Assembly (NCBI GenBank): GCA_001799285.1 | Contig: MGTD01000064.1 | Span: 40,662 to 104,661 of the forward strand | Length of the DNA: 64,000 nt | Direction of reading: 5' to 3' | From: Deltaproteobacteria bacterium RIFOXYD12_FULL_56_24 | GTDB lineage: Bacteria > Desulfobacterota > Desulfobulbia > Desulfobulbales > Desulfurivibrionaceae | Shown: piece by piece, positions 8,281 to 16,886 of the stretch | How the letters are laid out: each line of letters opens with the position of its first letter | How positions within the stretch are numbered: the first letter of the stretch is position 1 | Made by a program: the position numbers and the translations under genes | The notes under the pieces: generated by a model | The model's input: the letters and a program-made list of their open reading frames with translations, nothing else | The model's database searches: none | Told to the model about the DNA's origin: nothing

Positions 8281-9351
8281 ATGGCGGATGAATCCTCCGG
8301 CCAGGAAAAAAGCGAAGCCCCAACCTCCCGCCGCCTCCAGGAAGCAAGGAAAAAAGGGGATGTCGCCAAGAGCATGGAAGTACCTTCCGCCGCGGTTCTG
8401 CTCACCGGCCTGCTCACCCTGTATTACACGAGCGATTTCATGCTGGGCCGCCTCCTTCTCCTGCTCCGCTATTACCTCGGCAACCTGCACACCTTCCAGA
8501 TAATCCCTGGCAACATGCCCATGCTCACCAGGGAAAGCATGCTCGAAACCGGACTCATCGTCGCACCGGTCATGGGGGTTATTTTCATCACCGCCCTTGC
8601 CGCCAACTATGCCCAGGTCGGCATCCTGTTCACCACGGAAAAACTGGCGCCGAAGTTCGACAAGATCGACCCGATCCAGGGTTTTGCCCGGCTCTTTTCC
8701 AAACAGACCCTGGCCAATGTGGTCAAGTCCGTGGGCAAACTGCTTATTATCGGCTATGTTTCCTATACGGAAATAAAAAAAGCGCTGCCCGGCATCCTGC
8801 CGCTTATGGATCAGGAGCCCGTACTCATTCTTTCCTTCATGGGAAGGGTCGCCTTCTGGATCTTCCTGAAAGCGGCGCTGATCATCGCGTTGCTCGCGGC
8901 GATAGACTATGCCTTCCAGCGCTGGCAATTTATGGAAAAGATGAAGATGACCAAGCAGGAAATCAAGGACGAAGCCAAACAGACCGAGGGGGATCCCCAC
9001 GTCAAGGGACGCATCCGCTCCATCCAGATGCAGATGGCCAGGCAGCGGATGATGGCAGAGGTGCCCAAGGCCGACGTGGTGATCACCAACCCCACCCGTC
9101 TGGCCATTGCCCTGCGCTACGACCCCCTGGCCATGGCCGCGCCCATGGTGCTGGCCAAAGGCGCCGGGGTCATTGCCCAGAAGATCCGGGAAATCGCCGA
9201 GGAACACGGTATCCCCCTGGTCGAGGACAAACCACTGGCCCAGGCTCTGTACAAAAGCGTGGGCCTCAATGAGAGTATTCCGGAAAATCTGTTCCAGACC
9301 GTAGCCGAGGTTTTGGCCTATGTTTACAACATCAAACGGAAGAGGGCCTGA
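8281..9351 (+). CDS. flhB: Flagellar export switch protein FlhB
   Basis: 356-aa export switch protein that changes substrate class from rod/hook to filament. It has four membrane helices in the first 210 residues and a cytoplasmic domain after that, which normally self-cleaves at NPTH. The N-terminus reads KSEAPTSRRLQEARKKGDVAKS, the family pattern. The cleavage motif here is NPTR (residues 270-273; codon 273 is CGT at 9097-9099), so the usual histidine is replaced while the scissile Asn-Pro is kept. The rest of the C-domain (RYDPLAMAAPMVLAKGAG, IPLVEDKPLAQALYKSV) is normal. It follows fliR directly. Confidence 0.96.
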   Translation: MADESSGQEKSEAPTSRRLQEARKKGDVAKSMEVPSAAVLLTGLLTLYYTSDFMLGRLLLLLRYYLGNLHTFQIIPGNMPMLTRESMLETGLIVAPVMGVIFITALAANYAQVGILFTTEKLAPKFDKIDPIQGFARLFSKQTLANVVKSVGKLLIIGYVSYTEIKKALPGILPLMDQEPVLILSFMGRVAFWIFLKAALIIALLAAIDYAFQRWQFMEKMKMTKQEIKDEAKQTEGDPHVKGRIRSIQMQMARQRMMAEVPKADVVITNPTRLAIALRYDPLAMAAPMVLAKGAGVIAQKIREIAEEHGIPLVEDKPLAQALYKSVGLNESIPENLFQTVAEVLAYVYNIKRKRA

Positions 9352-9429
9352 TGGTTATGAATAAAGCAGCGCTGACCAGGCATATTGAATCTCCCTTTGC
9401 CACCATTACCACTGCAGGTTCGCTTAACC

Positions 9430-11547
9430 ATGGCTGATAACACCGGTGCCGCAACAGGGCGGCTGAGCGCAGTCAATTTCGAAATGTCGGGCCTTTTCGT
9501 GGCGCTCGGGGTCGTGGCCATCCTCATGGTCATGATCATCCCGTTGCCCACCATCATCCTCGATCTGCTGCTTTCCCTGAACATCACCATCGGCTTGGTC
9601 ATTCTGCTGATGAGCATGTACAATACCAATCCGTTGGATTTTTCCTCCTTTCCTTCCCTGTTGCTGCTCACTACCCTGTTTCGCCTGGCGCTGAACATCG
9701 CCTCCACCCGGATCATCCTGCTGCACGGGCACGAAGGCCCAGGCGCGGTAGGCGATGTCATCCAGGCCTTCGGCAATTTCGTGGTGGGCGGCAATTTCGC
9801 CGTGGGGTTGATCATCTTCCTGATCATGGTGCTGATCAATTTCATCGTCATCACCAAGGGCTCCGGCCGGATCGCCGAGGTGGCGGCGCGCTTCACCCTG
9901 GACGCCATGCCCGGCAAGCAGATGGCCATCGACGCGGATCTCAACGCCGGCCTGATCAACGAGGCTGAAGCGAAGCGCCGCCGCTCGGAGGTCAGCCGCC
10001 AATCAGAATTCTACGGAGCCATGGACGGCGCCAGCAAATTCGTGCGCGGCGAAGCCGTGGCCAGTCTGGTGATCATGATCATCAATATCATCGGCGGGTT
10101 CTTCATCGGTGCCCTGATGCAGAACATGCAGGCTGGGCAGGCGGCGGAAACCTATACCCTGCTCACCATCGGCGACGGGCTGGTTTCCCAGATCCCGGCC
10201 CTGGTAATCTCCACCTCCGCTGGTATCATTGTCAGCCGGGCCGCCTCCGATGTCAGCATGGGCAAGGAATTCATGAAACAGTTCGGGCACCAGCCCCAGG
10301 CCCTGGCGGTTTCTTCCGGAATCATCATCCTCTTCGGCCTGGTGCCGGGTCTGCCGCATCTCCCCTTTATCGTGCTGGGCATTGGCATGGGCGCTATTTC
10401 TCTGATGGCCTTCAATAAAACCGCAGCCGACCAGGAAGAGAAAAAAATTGAGACGGAAAAAGAAAAGAAGGCGGCCACCCCACTGCCAGGTGCCCCTGAA
10501 ACAGTAGAAAGCCTGTTGCCCCTTGATGTTTTGCAGCTTGAAGTAGGCTACGGCCTTATTCCCCTGGTGGACGAGGCCCAGGAGGGCGATCTGCTGGAAC
10601 GGATCCGGGCCATCCGACGGCAGTTTGCCATGGACATGGGCATGATTATCCCGCCCCTGCATGTGCGCGATAACCTGCAACTCAAGCCGGACCAGTATGT
10701 CCTCCTCCTCAAAGGAGTAGAAGTGGCCAGGGGTGAAATCATGATGGGCCATCTGCTGGCCATGGACTCCGGCATGGCAAAACGAAAGATCGAAGGGATT
10801 CCCACCATGGAACCAGCCTTCCAGTTGCCCGCCCTATGGATCGGCCAGGAAAAGAAAGACGAAGCCCAGGTGGCGGGATACACCGTGGTTGATCCCTCCA
10901 CGGTCATCGCCACCCATCTCACCGAGGTGCTGCGCACCCACGCCGACGAGCTGCTGGGCAGGCAGGAAACCCAGAAGCTCCTGGACAATCTGACCAAAAC
11001 CCATCCCAAGGTGGTGGAAGAGCTGGTGCCCGGCCTGCTGCCTCTGGGGCTGGTCCAGAAGGTACTCCAGAATCTCCTGCGGGAGAGGGTATCCCTGCGC
11101 GACCTGCTTACCATCTGCGAAACCCTCGCCGACTTCGCTCCCTTGGGCAAGGATCCGGACATCCTCACCGAATATGTGCGCCAGAAGCTAGCCCGCTCCA
11201 TTATCAGCGGCTTCACCGATGACCAGGGGACGCTTACGGTCCTCACCCTCTCCACCCAGATCGAGGATCTGGTACGCGAATCGCTCCAGAAAAGCGACCA
11301 GGGCGTGTTTCTCAATCTGGAGCCGAACCTGGCCCAACGGTTGCTCGCCTCGGCAAAGACCATGGTGGAAAAGGTTTCCCTGGACGGCTATCAGCCCATC
11401 ATCCTCTGTTCACCGATTATCCGCCGCCATTTCAGGCGGCTCATGGAAAGGTTCATGCCCCACGTCATCGTCCTTTCCCATAACGAGTTGACCGCGCAGA
11501 CCCAACTGCAATCCCTGGGGACAATCGAACTCAACCCCAAGAAATAG
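9430..11547 (+). CDS. flhA: Flagellar export gate protein FlhA
   Basis: About 705 aa. FlhA is the nonameric export-gate subunit that uses proton motive force and docks chaperone-substrate complexes. The N-terminal half has about eight membrane helices. The FHIPEP-family signature EVAARFTLDAMPGKQMAID is intact, and the large cytoplasmic domain follows a charged linker near residue 335. I chose the ATG at 9430 (MADNTG); a TTG at 9385 in the same frame is less likely. The 78-base gap after flhB contains only a 29-codon out-of-frame ATG frame with no support. Followed by flhF. Confidence 0.96.
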   Translation: MADNTGAATGRLSAVNFEMSGLFVALGVVAILMVMIIPLPTIILDLLLSLNITIGLVILLMSMYNTNPLDFSSFPSLLLLTTLFRLALNIASTRIILLHGHEGPGAVGDVIQAFGNFVVGGNFAVGLIIFLIMVLINFIVITKGSGRIAEVAARFTLDAMPGKQMAIDADLNAGLINEAEAKRRRSEVSRQSEFYGAMDGASKFVRGEAVASLVIMIINIIGGFFIGALMQNMQAGQAAETYTLLTIGDGLVSQIPALVISTSAGIIVSRAASDVSMGKEFMKQFGHQPQALAVSSGIIILFGLVPGLPHLPFIVLGIGMGAISLMAFNKTAADQEEKKIETEKEKKAATPLPGAPETVESLLPLDVLQLEVGYGLIPLVDEAQEGDLLERIRAIRRQFAMDMGMIIPPLHVRDNLQLKPDQYVLLLKGVEVARGEIMMGHLLAMDSGMAKRKIEGIPTMEPAFQLPALWIGQEKKDEAQVAGYTVVDPSTVIATHLTEVLRTHADELLGRQETQKLLDNLTKTHPKVVEELVPGLLPLGLVQKVLQNLLRERVSLRDLLTICETLADFAPLGKDPDILTEYVRQKLARSIISGFTDDQGTLTVLTLSTQIEDLVRESLQKSDQGVFLNLEPNLAQRLLASAKTMVEKVSLDGYQPIILCSPIIRRHFRRLMERFMPHVIVLSHNELTAQTQLQSLGTIELNPKK

Positions 11548-11555
11548 GAACTGTG

Positions 11556-12827
11556 ATGCGAATCAAGCGTTTTGAAGCCTCGGACACCTACAGCGCCATG
11601 GCCATGGTCAAGGAAGAACTCGGAGAGGACGCCGTTATTCTTTCCACCAGAAGCCTTCCCGGCAAAAGCGGCTCAGCCGGAGGCAAAGCGATGATCGAGG
11701 TGGTGGCGGCCATTGAATATGACCCGGAGATTACCATGCCTCCACCCGAAGCGCCGGACAAGGAAACCCGGCGGACAAAAGCGGCGGGGTACGGCTATCA
11801 CTCCGTGCGGCAGGCCTTGCTACCAAAGGCAAATGTTGCTCCCCGCCAGGCAATAGAGCAGACGACAGCGAAACCGGACACGACGCAACCCGGGTTTGAG
11901 AGCAGACTTTCCGCCGAGCTTACCGGCCGCACCCTGCCAACCGACAAGAATGCCAAGACCGGCAAGACGGGAAAGGTCCATTTTGAGGCCAATGACCTCC
12001 GGCTCCGCTTTGCCAATTTTCTTCGGCGCCAATACTGCGCCAAGGAAGAGCTTGAAAGCCGCGCCATCCCGGGGCCGACCGCCGATCAAGCCGAACAGAA
12101 AACCACCAGGCCCGACCCGAAACAGGTTGCCCAGTGGCGGGACAAAATCATCGACCAGCTGCAGATAACCCCTCTGGCCATCGGGATCAGCAAGGCACCC
12201 ACCGTGGTGGCCATGATCGGCCCCACCGGGGTGGGCAAAACCACGACCGCCGCCAAAATCGCCGCCTGGTACAGCATCCATGAAGGGTTGCAGGTGGTAC
12301 TCCTCTCCATGGACTGCTACCGCATCGGGGCCACGGACCAGCTGCGGACCTATGCCAAGATCATGCGCTTGCCCTGCGAAATAGCCCTACGCAAAAAGGA
12401 TTTGCAGACGGCCATTCTCCGTCACCAGGACAAGGATCTGATCATCATCGACACCGCAGGCAAGAGTCCTTATGATTCAAACCACATTCGGGAACTGTCC
12501 GAATGGTTTTCCCTGGGAAACGAAATAGAGCCCTATCTGGTCCTCAGCGCCACCAGCAAAAAAGAAGACCTGCAACAAATCCTCGCCACCTATGAACCAT
12601 TGCGAGTCAAGGGGTTGATCCTCTCCAAACTCGATGAAACCAGGGCATACGCCACCCTCTGCCAGCTGCTGGCCGGGGCTGCGTTACCCATCTCCTGTCT
12701 ATGCACCGGCCAGAGGGTTCCGGAGGATTTCCTCCTTGCCTCCCGGGAGTTCTTGCAGATCCTCTTTGGCCAGGGCTGGCAGGCAGCCGCCGGTGAGCTT
12801 GCCACCGAGGCCCAAGGCAAATGGTAA
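11556..12827 (+). CDS. flhF: Flagellar placement GTPase FlhF
   Basis: 423-aa SRP-family GTPase that directs where the flagellum is built and recruits early basal-body parts. The C-terminal NG domain has the P-loop GPTGVGKTTTAAKIA and the G3 motif DTAGKSPYD. The N-terminal B-domain starts MRIKRFEASDTYSAMAMVKE, as in other FlhF proteins, and is joined by a low-complexity linker. A GTG one codon upstream is possible but ATG is preferred. The stop codon falls within the left end of an R1 repeat copy. FlhG, its regulator, follows. Confidence 0.95.
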   Translation: MRIKRFEASDTYSAMAMVKEELGEDAVILSTRSLPGKSGSAGGKAMIEVVAAIEYDPEITMPPPEAPDKETRRTKAAGYGYHSVRQALLPKANVAPRQAIEQTTAKPDTTQPGFESRLSAELTGRTLPTDKNAKTGKTGKVHFEANDLRLRFANFLRRQYCAKEELESRAIPGPTADQAEQKTTRPDPKQVAQWRDKIIDQLQITPLAIGISKAPTVVAMIGPTGVGKTTTAAKIAAWYSIHEGLQVVLLSMDCYRIGATDQLRTYAKIMRLPCEIALRKKDLQTAILRHQDKDLIIIDTAGKSPYDSNHIRELSEWFSLGNEIEPYLVLSATSKKEDLQQILATYEPLRVKGLILSKLDETRAYATLCQLLAGAALPISCLCTGQRVPEDFLLASREFLQILFGQGWQAAAGELATEAQGKW

Positions 12828-12956
12828 GCGATCACAGGGCACCACATCTTGCGGCGATCGGTCCGTCACGTACAAAAGTACGCATCGCCAGCCCGCTTGT
12901 CGCAACCTGCGGCACCCTGTGACCGTTTGTTCCGTGGTTATTTGACCTCTTGGGGC
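12824..12956 (+). repeat. R1 repeat copy A (about 130 bp, imperfect inverted repeat)
   Basis: This stretch between flhF and flhG is about 93 percent identical to 26598-26724 over about 125 bases. The copy begins at the flhF stop codon. Its arms are imperfect reverse complements (CGATCACAGGGCACC on the left, CACCCTGTGACCG on the right) around a central CGTACAAAAGTACG hairpin, so a transcript could fold into one long hairpin. No reading frame is conserved between copies. It behaves like a REP- or MITE-type intergenic repeat. Confidence 0.85.
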
Positions 12957-13003
12957 ATTTCGTTACGGCAACTGGACTCAATGAACAAACCCTGGGAGAG
13001 ATT

Positions 13004-13894
13004 ATGAATCAAGCAGAAACACTGGAACGAATTATGACCAGCTCACAAATCCAGAAAAAAAGAATGGCGGTTCCCCACGACAGAATCGAACCACAGCCAC
13101 GTGTTATCTGCGTGACCAGCGGCAAGGGCGGGGTCGGCAAAACCAATATCGTTACCAACCTAGGCTATGCCTTGGCCAAGGGAGGCAAGAAGGTGCTGAT
13201 CCTTGACGCGGACCTCAATCTGGCCAATGTAGATATCCTGTTGGGGTTGACCCCACGCTATAACCTCCACCACGTTTTCATGGGCGAAAAAACGCTGGCC
13301 GAGGTTCTGGTACAAGGCCCGGCCGGGCTGCTCATCCTGCCGGCCAGCTCCGGCATAATGGAACTGGCGGAGCTTACCGAACAGCAGCGGCTGTACTTTC
13401 TGGCGGAGATGTCCGCCCTGGCCCAAAAGATCGATATCATGCTGATCGATACGGCCGCCGGCATCAACAACAATGTGATCTACTTCAATCTGGCCGCACG
13501 GGAACGCATCATCATCCTTACCCCGGAGCCAACCTCCCTGACCGACGCCTACGCGCTGATCAAGGTTCTCTCCAGCCGGCATGACGTGAAACGATTCCGT
13601 ATTCTGGTCAATCTTGCCCGTTCCGAAAAGGAGGCCCTGGCCGTCTTCCGGAAGCTGAGCATTGTAGCCGACCGTTTTCTTGACTCGCTTTCCCTGGATT
13701 ATCTCGGGTATATTCCCTATGATAGTAAACTTCCCACTGCGGTTCGCGAACAGCGGCTGGTGTCGGAGTTCTTCCCGGATGCCCCGTCCAGCCGAATATT
13801 CAGCAAACTGGCCGCAAACATCTCTCAGGAAGAGCCTGAGATGAAAGCCGATGGGAACATAAAATTTTTCTGGCAAGGACTCGTTGATCTGTAA
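13004..13894 (+). CDS. flhG: MinD-like ATPase FlhG (FleN), flagellar number control
   Basis: About 296 aa. FlhG is a membrane-associated MinD/ParA-type ATPase that limits flagellar number and stimulates the FlhF GTPase. The deviant Walker A is SGKGGVGKTN (about residues 36-45), and LILDADLNLANVDILLGL matches the switch region. The N-terminal NQAETLER resembles the DQAxxLR FlhF-activating motif of this family. The ATG at 13004 has GGGAGAG at good spacing; the upstream in-frame TTG at 12950 lies inside the R1 repeat. The C-terminus lacks a clear strong amphipathic helix by eye, which should be checked. Confidence 0.95.
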   Translation: MNQAETLERIMTSSQIQKKRMAVPHDRIEPQPRVICVTSGKGGVGKTNIVTNLGYALAKGGKKVLILDADLNLANVDILLGLTPRYNLHHVFMGEKTLAEVLVQGPAGLLILPASSGIMELAELTEQQRLYFLAEMSALAQKIDIMLIDTAAGINNNVIYFNLAARERIIILTPEPTSLTDAYALIKVLSSRHDVKRFRILVNLARSEKEALAVFRKLSIVADRFLDSLSLDYLGYIPYDSKLPTAVREQRLVSEFFPDAPSSRIFSKLAANISQEEPEMKADGNIKFFWQGLVDL

Positions 13895-13959
13895 TGCATG
13901 TACCAATTAAGCAGCGCGGCATCAGCAAAAACGGTTACAATTATGAGACAATCGGCAAT

Positions 13960-14066
13960 TTGTAACCAATCACGGGGTGAGCCGCAAAACAGGGAAAGCC
14001 ACGGAGCAAGCGCCCACATGGTGCCGCAGGTTGCGACGATCGGCCCAGCTCACGTACTTGGTGAAC
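13960..14066 (-). repeat. R1 repeat copy C (diverged, inverted)
   Basis: Between flhG and fliA. CCACGGAGCAAGCG and GTGCCGCAGGTTGCGAC match the reverse complement of the right arm of copies A and B. GATCGGCCCAGCTCACGTAC then matches the forward left-centre, as expected for a truncated element with inverted-repeat arms. The left part (ATCACGGGGTGAGCC) also matches the partial copy at 28697. A perfect hairpin, GGTTACAA/TTGTAACC (13933-13967), overlaps its left edge. It leaves fliA with only a weak ribosome-binding site. Confidence 0.7.
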
Positions 14067-14073
14067 GATTATT

Positions 14074-14856
14074 ATGAATAAACAGCCATCACCCAGGTTC
14101 AAAGACTATACCAATACCTTTTTCAGCCAGGCAGAACCGCTCAGCGCCGAAAAACGCAACGAGCTGATTCTGGCCTACACCCCGCTGATTAAGTATATCG
14201 CGGCGCGCCTGGCGTCCCGGCTCCCGGCGCAGGTGTCGCTTGATGACCTCATCAGTTGTGGAATCATCGGCCTTATTGACGCCATCAACAAATTTGATTT
14301 GAGCAAAAATGTCCAGTTCAAAACCTATGCCGAATTCCGGATCAAGGGGGCGATGCTGGACGAGCTTCGCGCACTTGACTGGGTTCCGCGCTCCATCCGG
14401 CGTAAAACCACAGACCTGGAAAAAGCCTATGCCGACATTGAAAAACAGACCGGCAGACCAGCCACGGATGAAGAAGCTGCCAGGGCCATGGGCCTTGCTC
14501 TGGATGATTTTTACAAGCTGCTCGATGAAACCAAATCCGTCACCTTTATGGATATCGAGTTTCTCCGGCAGAAAGCAACGGAAGCAAACGATTCAACCCT
14601 GTCCGAAACCTTTGCCATGGACGATCGTGATCCCTTCACGGCCATCAACCTGGCTCAGATAAGGGCGATCCTTGCCAAGGCCATCTCCGATCTGCCGGAA
14701 AAGGAAAAGCTGGCCGTCTCCCTCTACTATCAGGAAGAACTTACCATGAAGGAGATTGGCGAGGTGCTGGGCTATACGGAGTCGCGGATTTCCCAAATGC
14801 ATAGCAAGGCAATGTTCCGCCTCCGCGCCAAGCTGAAAAAGGCCTTGGCCGACTGA
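14074..14856 (+). CDS. fliA: Flagellar sigma factor sigma-28 (FliA)
   Basis: 260-aa sigma-70-family factor for late flagellar and chemotaxis genes. Region 2 is visible at YTPLIKYIAARLASRLPAQV...DDLISCGIIGLIDAI and FKTYAEFRIKGAMLDELRAL. The region 3 segment is RRKTTDLEKAYADIEKQTGR, and the region 4 helix-turn-helix reads LTMKEIGEVLGYTESRISQM. All regions typical of FliA are present at the normal length. No strong Shine-Dalgarno is seen (GGTGAACG), possibly because the R1 repeat ends just upstream. An anti-sigma FlgM gene is not in the window. Confidence 0.96.
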   Translation: MNKQPSPRFKDYTNTFFSQAEPLSAEKRNELILAYTPLIKYIAARLASRLPAQVSLDDLISCGIIGLIDAINKFDLSKNVQFKTYAEFRIKGAMLDELRALDWVPRSIRRKTTDLEKAYADIEKQTGRPATDEEAARAMGLALDDFYKLLDETKSVTFMDIEFLRQKATEANDSTLSETFAMDDRDPFTAINLAQIRAILAKAISDLPEKEKLAVSLYYQEELTMKEIGEVLGYTESRISQMHSKAMFRLRAKLKKALAD

Positions 14857-15184
14857 TCTGCGGAGGGAAACAAAAGTCAGATTACCAACGCGGAAGAAAG
14901 GAGAATCAAAAAATATGGGATACCCTTCCCACCCCCTTTTTTTTATTTCCAAAAGCAACTGTTACAGTTACAGTATCTAACTAGGTTGTTGAGGCTGGAG
15001 ACTGCAGCGTAAAAATGCGAGCATATACTTAGCCATCTACAACTTGCATCTTGTTTTTTGCTGTTGCTGGCAGTCTAAGCACCTACAGTCTATAGGCATA
15101 AGCAATTAACGAACGGTTACATGAGAAAAATGCGGCTGATTATCCAGAGTTACTAACTTACCTTAATACCGTCAGGGAGAATAT
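14857..15184. other. Intergenic region between fliA and cheY, no gene seen
   Basis: 328 bases without a convincing reading frame on either strand. It contains a short palindrome, AACTGT-T-ACAGTT (14957-14969), and several T-rich stretches. No sigma-54 or sigma-28 type promoter with correct spacing was found. The last bases (CAGGGAGA at about 15173) give the cheY ribosome-binding site. Confidence 0.6.
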
Positions 15185-15562
15185 ATGGCTGCTGATCCTA
15201 ATATGAAAATTCTCGTTGTGGACGATTTTGCCACCATGCGGCGCATAATCAAGAATATTCTCACCCAGCTTGGCTTTAAAAACATTATTGAAGCCGACGA
15301 CGGCACCACCGCCCTGAATGTTCTTAAATCAGAGAAAATCAGCCTTATCATTTCGGACTGGAATATGCCCAAGATGACCGGCCTGGACCTGCTGAAAGCT
15401 GTGCGAGCAGATGCCGGCATGGCTGCGACCCCTTTCATCATGGTGACGGCGGAAGCGCAGCAGGACAATATTATTCTGGCGGTCAAGGCCAAGGTAAGCC
15501 AGTACATTGTGAAACCGTTCACCGCTGAAACCCTTTCCGAGAAACTCAATAAAATATTCTGA
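15185..15562 (+). CDS. cheY: Chemotaxis response regulator CheY
   Basis: 125-aa single-domain receiver protein. The acidic pocket is D13-D14, the phosphorylated aspartate is D58 ([10 protein letters not shown]), and the conserved Thr (MVTAEA) and Lys (YIVKPF) are present. The [20 protein letters not shown] stretch is typical of CheY of the flagellar motor rather than of an output-linked regulator. It sits next to fliA and downstream of the fliM-containing operon, so the likely target is the FliM N-terminal peptide. A CheZ-like phosphatase is encoded at 35040. Confidence 0.95.
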   Translation: MAADPNMKILVVDDFATMRRIIKNILTQLGFKNIIEADDGTTALNVLKSEKISLIISDWNMPKMTGLDLLKAVRADAGMAATPFIMVTAEAQQDNIILAVKAKVSQYIVKPFTAETLSEKLNKIF

Positions 15563-15565
15563 TAT

Positions 15566-15778
15566 AGCAACTGTTCAGCCTGGAGCCGGAAAGTGAGAAA
15601 AACCACCAAGCGTAACTGTTGCGCTGTGCCGCAGAGGCGCGACAGAGGCCTGATGGCTACCCCAGCGAAGCTGGATAAAAAGCCCCCATATCCGGTCCCC
15701 GGACCAAAGGGTTCTAAACAATTCGTATGCGTTCAGGCCGATAACAAAGCAGCTGCGGTGCTGCGACTGGACAGTTCC
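15566..15778. repeat. R2 element copy 2 (about 213 bp, imperfect terminal repeats)
   Basis: Left end GCAACTGTTCAGCCTGG resembles the R2 terminus. The right end (15731-15778) aligns with 5770-5814 of copy 1, including GCAG-TGCGGTGCTGC, with about eight mismatches and a 3-base insertion. Its ends are only imperfectly inverted. It fills the gap between cheY and the FliL-like gene and encodes nothing obvious. TAAA and GCCGATAA boxes are both present but spaced 18 instead of 15 bases, so I do not call a sigma-28 promoter. Confidence 0.6.
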
Positions 15779-15790
15779 CTGATATAAGCC

Positions 15791-16645
15791 ATGGCTGACG
15801 ACCTCCCCAAGTCTGCTGACCAGCCCGCCACTCCGGATACTACTTCTGCGGCTCACGAAGAAACCAACTGGGGTGAGGACTGGGAATCCGCCTTCCAGTC
15901 CGAGGATGATGCGTTTTTCTCCGAAGGAAAGGACGAGGATTTTTTCCTCGAGGAAAACGAGCCGACCGTCAACGCCGGAATTGCCGAGCAAAAAGTTGAT
16001 CCCTCCCTTAAAAACCCCCTTGCCGGCATCCCGAAACAGGACGCCGCTTCCGCCGTCCATCCCGCAAAAGCCCTTTTCGATCTTAAGGCAATAACCTCCC
16101 TTCTTCTTTCCGGCAAGATAGCCGCCCAAAAACAGTTCCCCCGCCTTCAGTCATTGCCCATTTTTGTCCGCATCCCCCTGTACGCCCTCCCTTTTCTTCT
16201 GGTCGGCATCTTGTTCGCCTTGAGCGGCGCGCCAAAGCCCCCCCCAGCCCTTCGCCAGACCCTATCCTCTCCAGACCGGGCCGCAATCTCTTCAGAAGAC
16301 GACCAAGCGAGCCAGCTTCATCCTGGAAAGACCCGAAAAAAATGGAGCTTCCCCGCTTTCATTATTCCGGTAGCCAACCCGGTCAGTGATCAGCCGGTGA
16401 TCTTTGTCCTCGTTGATCTCACCCTTATTGCCTCCTTGGATGAGCAAGAAGAGCCTCCGGCCGAAAAAAAGATCTTTGTCCGCGACATCATCTATCAATT
16501 CTTCCAGAACAAACCCCTCGAGGACTTGCGCCGATTTTCCCTGGCCCGGGGCGAGATGAACAAGGAACTGCGCGCTTGGCTCCTGAAACAATGGCCCGAG
16601 GCCCCCATCGAATCAATCATCTTCAACCAGTACCATCTCTCCTGA
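15791..16645 (+). CDS. FliL-like single-pass membrane protein with long acidic N-terminus
   Basis: 284 aa. Residues 1-75 are acidic and probably disordered, with NWGEDWESAF, which resembles the DDWAAAL motif of FliN. One membrane helix lies at about 127-146 (RIPLYALPFLLVGILFALSG). The extracytoplasmic part (about 185-284) has the pattern of FliL: a strand FVLVDLTLIAS, an acidic gap, KKIFVRDIIYQFF, RGEMNKELRAWLLKQW and a final strand ESIIFNQYHLS. This mirrors FliL at 3553, whose domain ends similarly. The gene follows cheY on the same strand. I infer a motor- or stator-associated role; the similarity is by eye and no family name is certain. Its start has no strong ribosome-binding site. Confidence 0.6.
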   Translation: MADDLPKSADQPATPDTTSAAHEETNWGEDWESAFQSEDDAFFSEGKDEDFFLEENEPTVNAGIAEQKVDPSLKNPLAGIPKQDAASAVHPAKALFDLKAITSLLLSGKIAAQKQFPRLQSLPIFVRIPLYALPFLLVGILFALSGAPKPPPALRQTLSSPDRAAISSEDDQASQLHPGKTRKKWSFPAFIIPVANPVSDQPVIFVLVDLTLIASLDEQEEPPAEKKIFVRDIIYQFFQNKPLEDLRRFSLARGEMNKELRAWLLKQWPEAPIESIIFNQYHLS

Positions 16646-16723
16646 CCCTCCGCGCCTTTCACGAAAAATACAAATTTGTAGCTAATTAATAAAGTTTTAA
16701 CTTTTTTGTTACTTTACTGCTCT

Positions 16724-16735
16724 TGGCATGTGCCA
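16724..16735. promoter_or_regulatory. Possible activator-binding palindrome upstream of amtB
   Basis: TGGCA-TG-TGCCA is a symmetrical site about 65 bases upstream of the sigma-54 -24 box. Its position suits an enhancer site for an NtrC-type activator, but the sequence does not match the NtrC consensus closely, so the identity of the protein is open. The rest of the 241-base gap is AT-rich. Confidence 0.3.
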
Positions 16736-16789
16736 TCACCAAACAATATACAAGCGTTAAATCAATACGTTAAACACCCATTTACTCAA

Positions 16790-16806
16790 TGGCACGACAT
16801 TTGCTT
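16790..16806 (+). promoter_or_regulatory. Sigma-54 (-24/-12) promoter of amtB-glnB
   Basis: TGGCACGACATTTGCTT is a full match to the RpoN consensus TGGCAC-N5-TTGCW, with GG and GC spaced by 10 bases. It lies about 80 bases upstream of amtB in an AT-rich gap. Nitrogen-limited expression by sigma-54 and NtrC is the established pattern for amtB-glnK operons, so this is the likely promoter of amtB, glnB and probably glnD. Confidence 0.88.
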
Positions 16807-16886
16807 TTGTTTTCATTAAGCATACATAGCTACTACTTTAACGAATGAACAACTATAAAAAATGAGCACAGAAAGAGGCTGCACTT

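Noticed and set aside
9350..9438. Small out-of-frame open frame between flhB and flhA
   Set aside because: 29 codons, overlaps both genes, no ribosome-binding site or family likeness.
15715..15748. Possible sigma-28 promoter (TAAA and GCCGATAA boxes) before the FliL-like gene
   Set aside because: The boxes are 18 bases apart where FliA promoters require about 15, and they lie in a repeat element.
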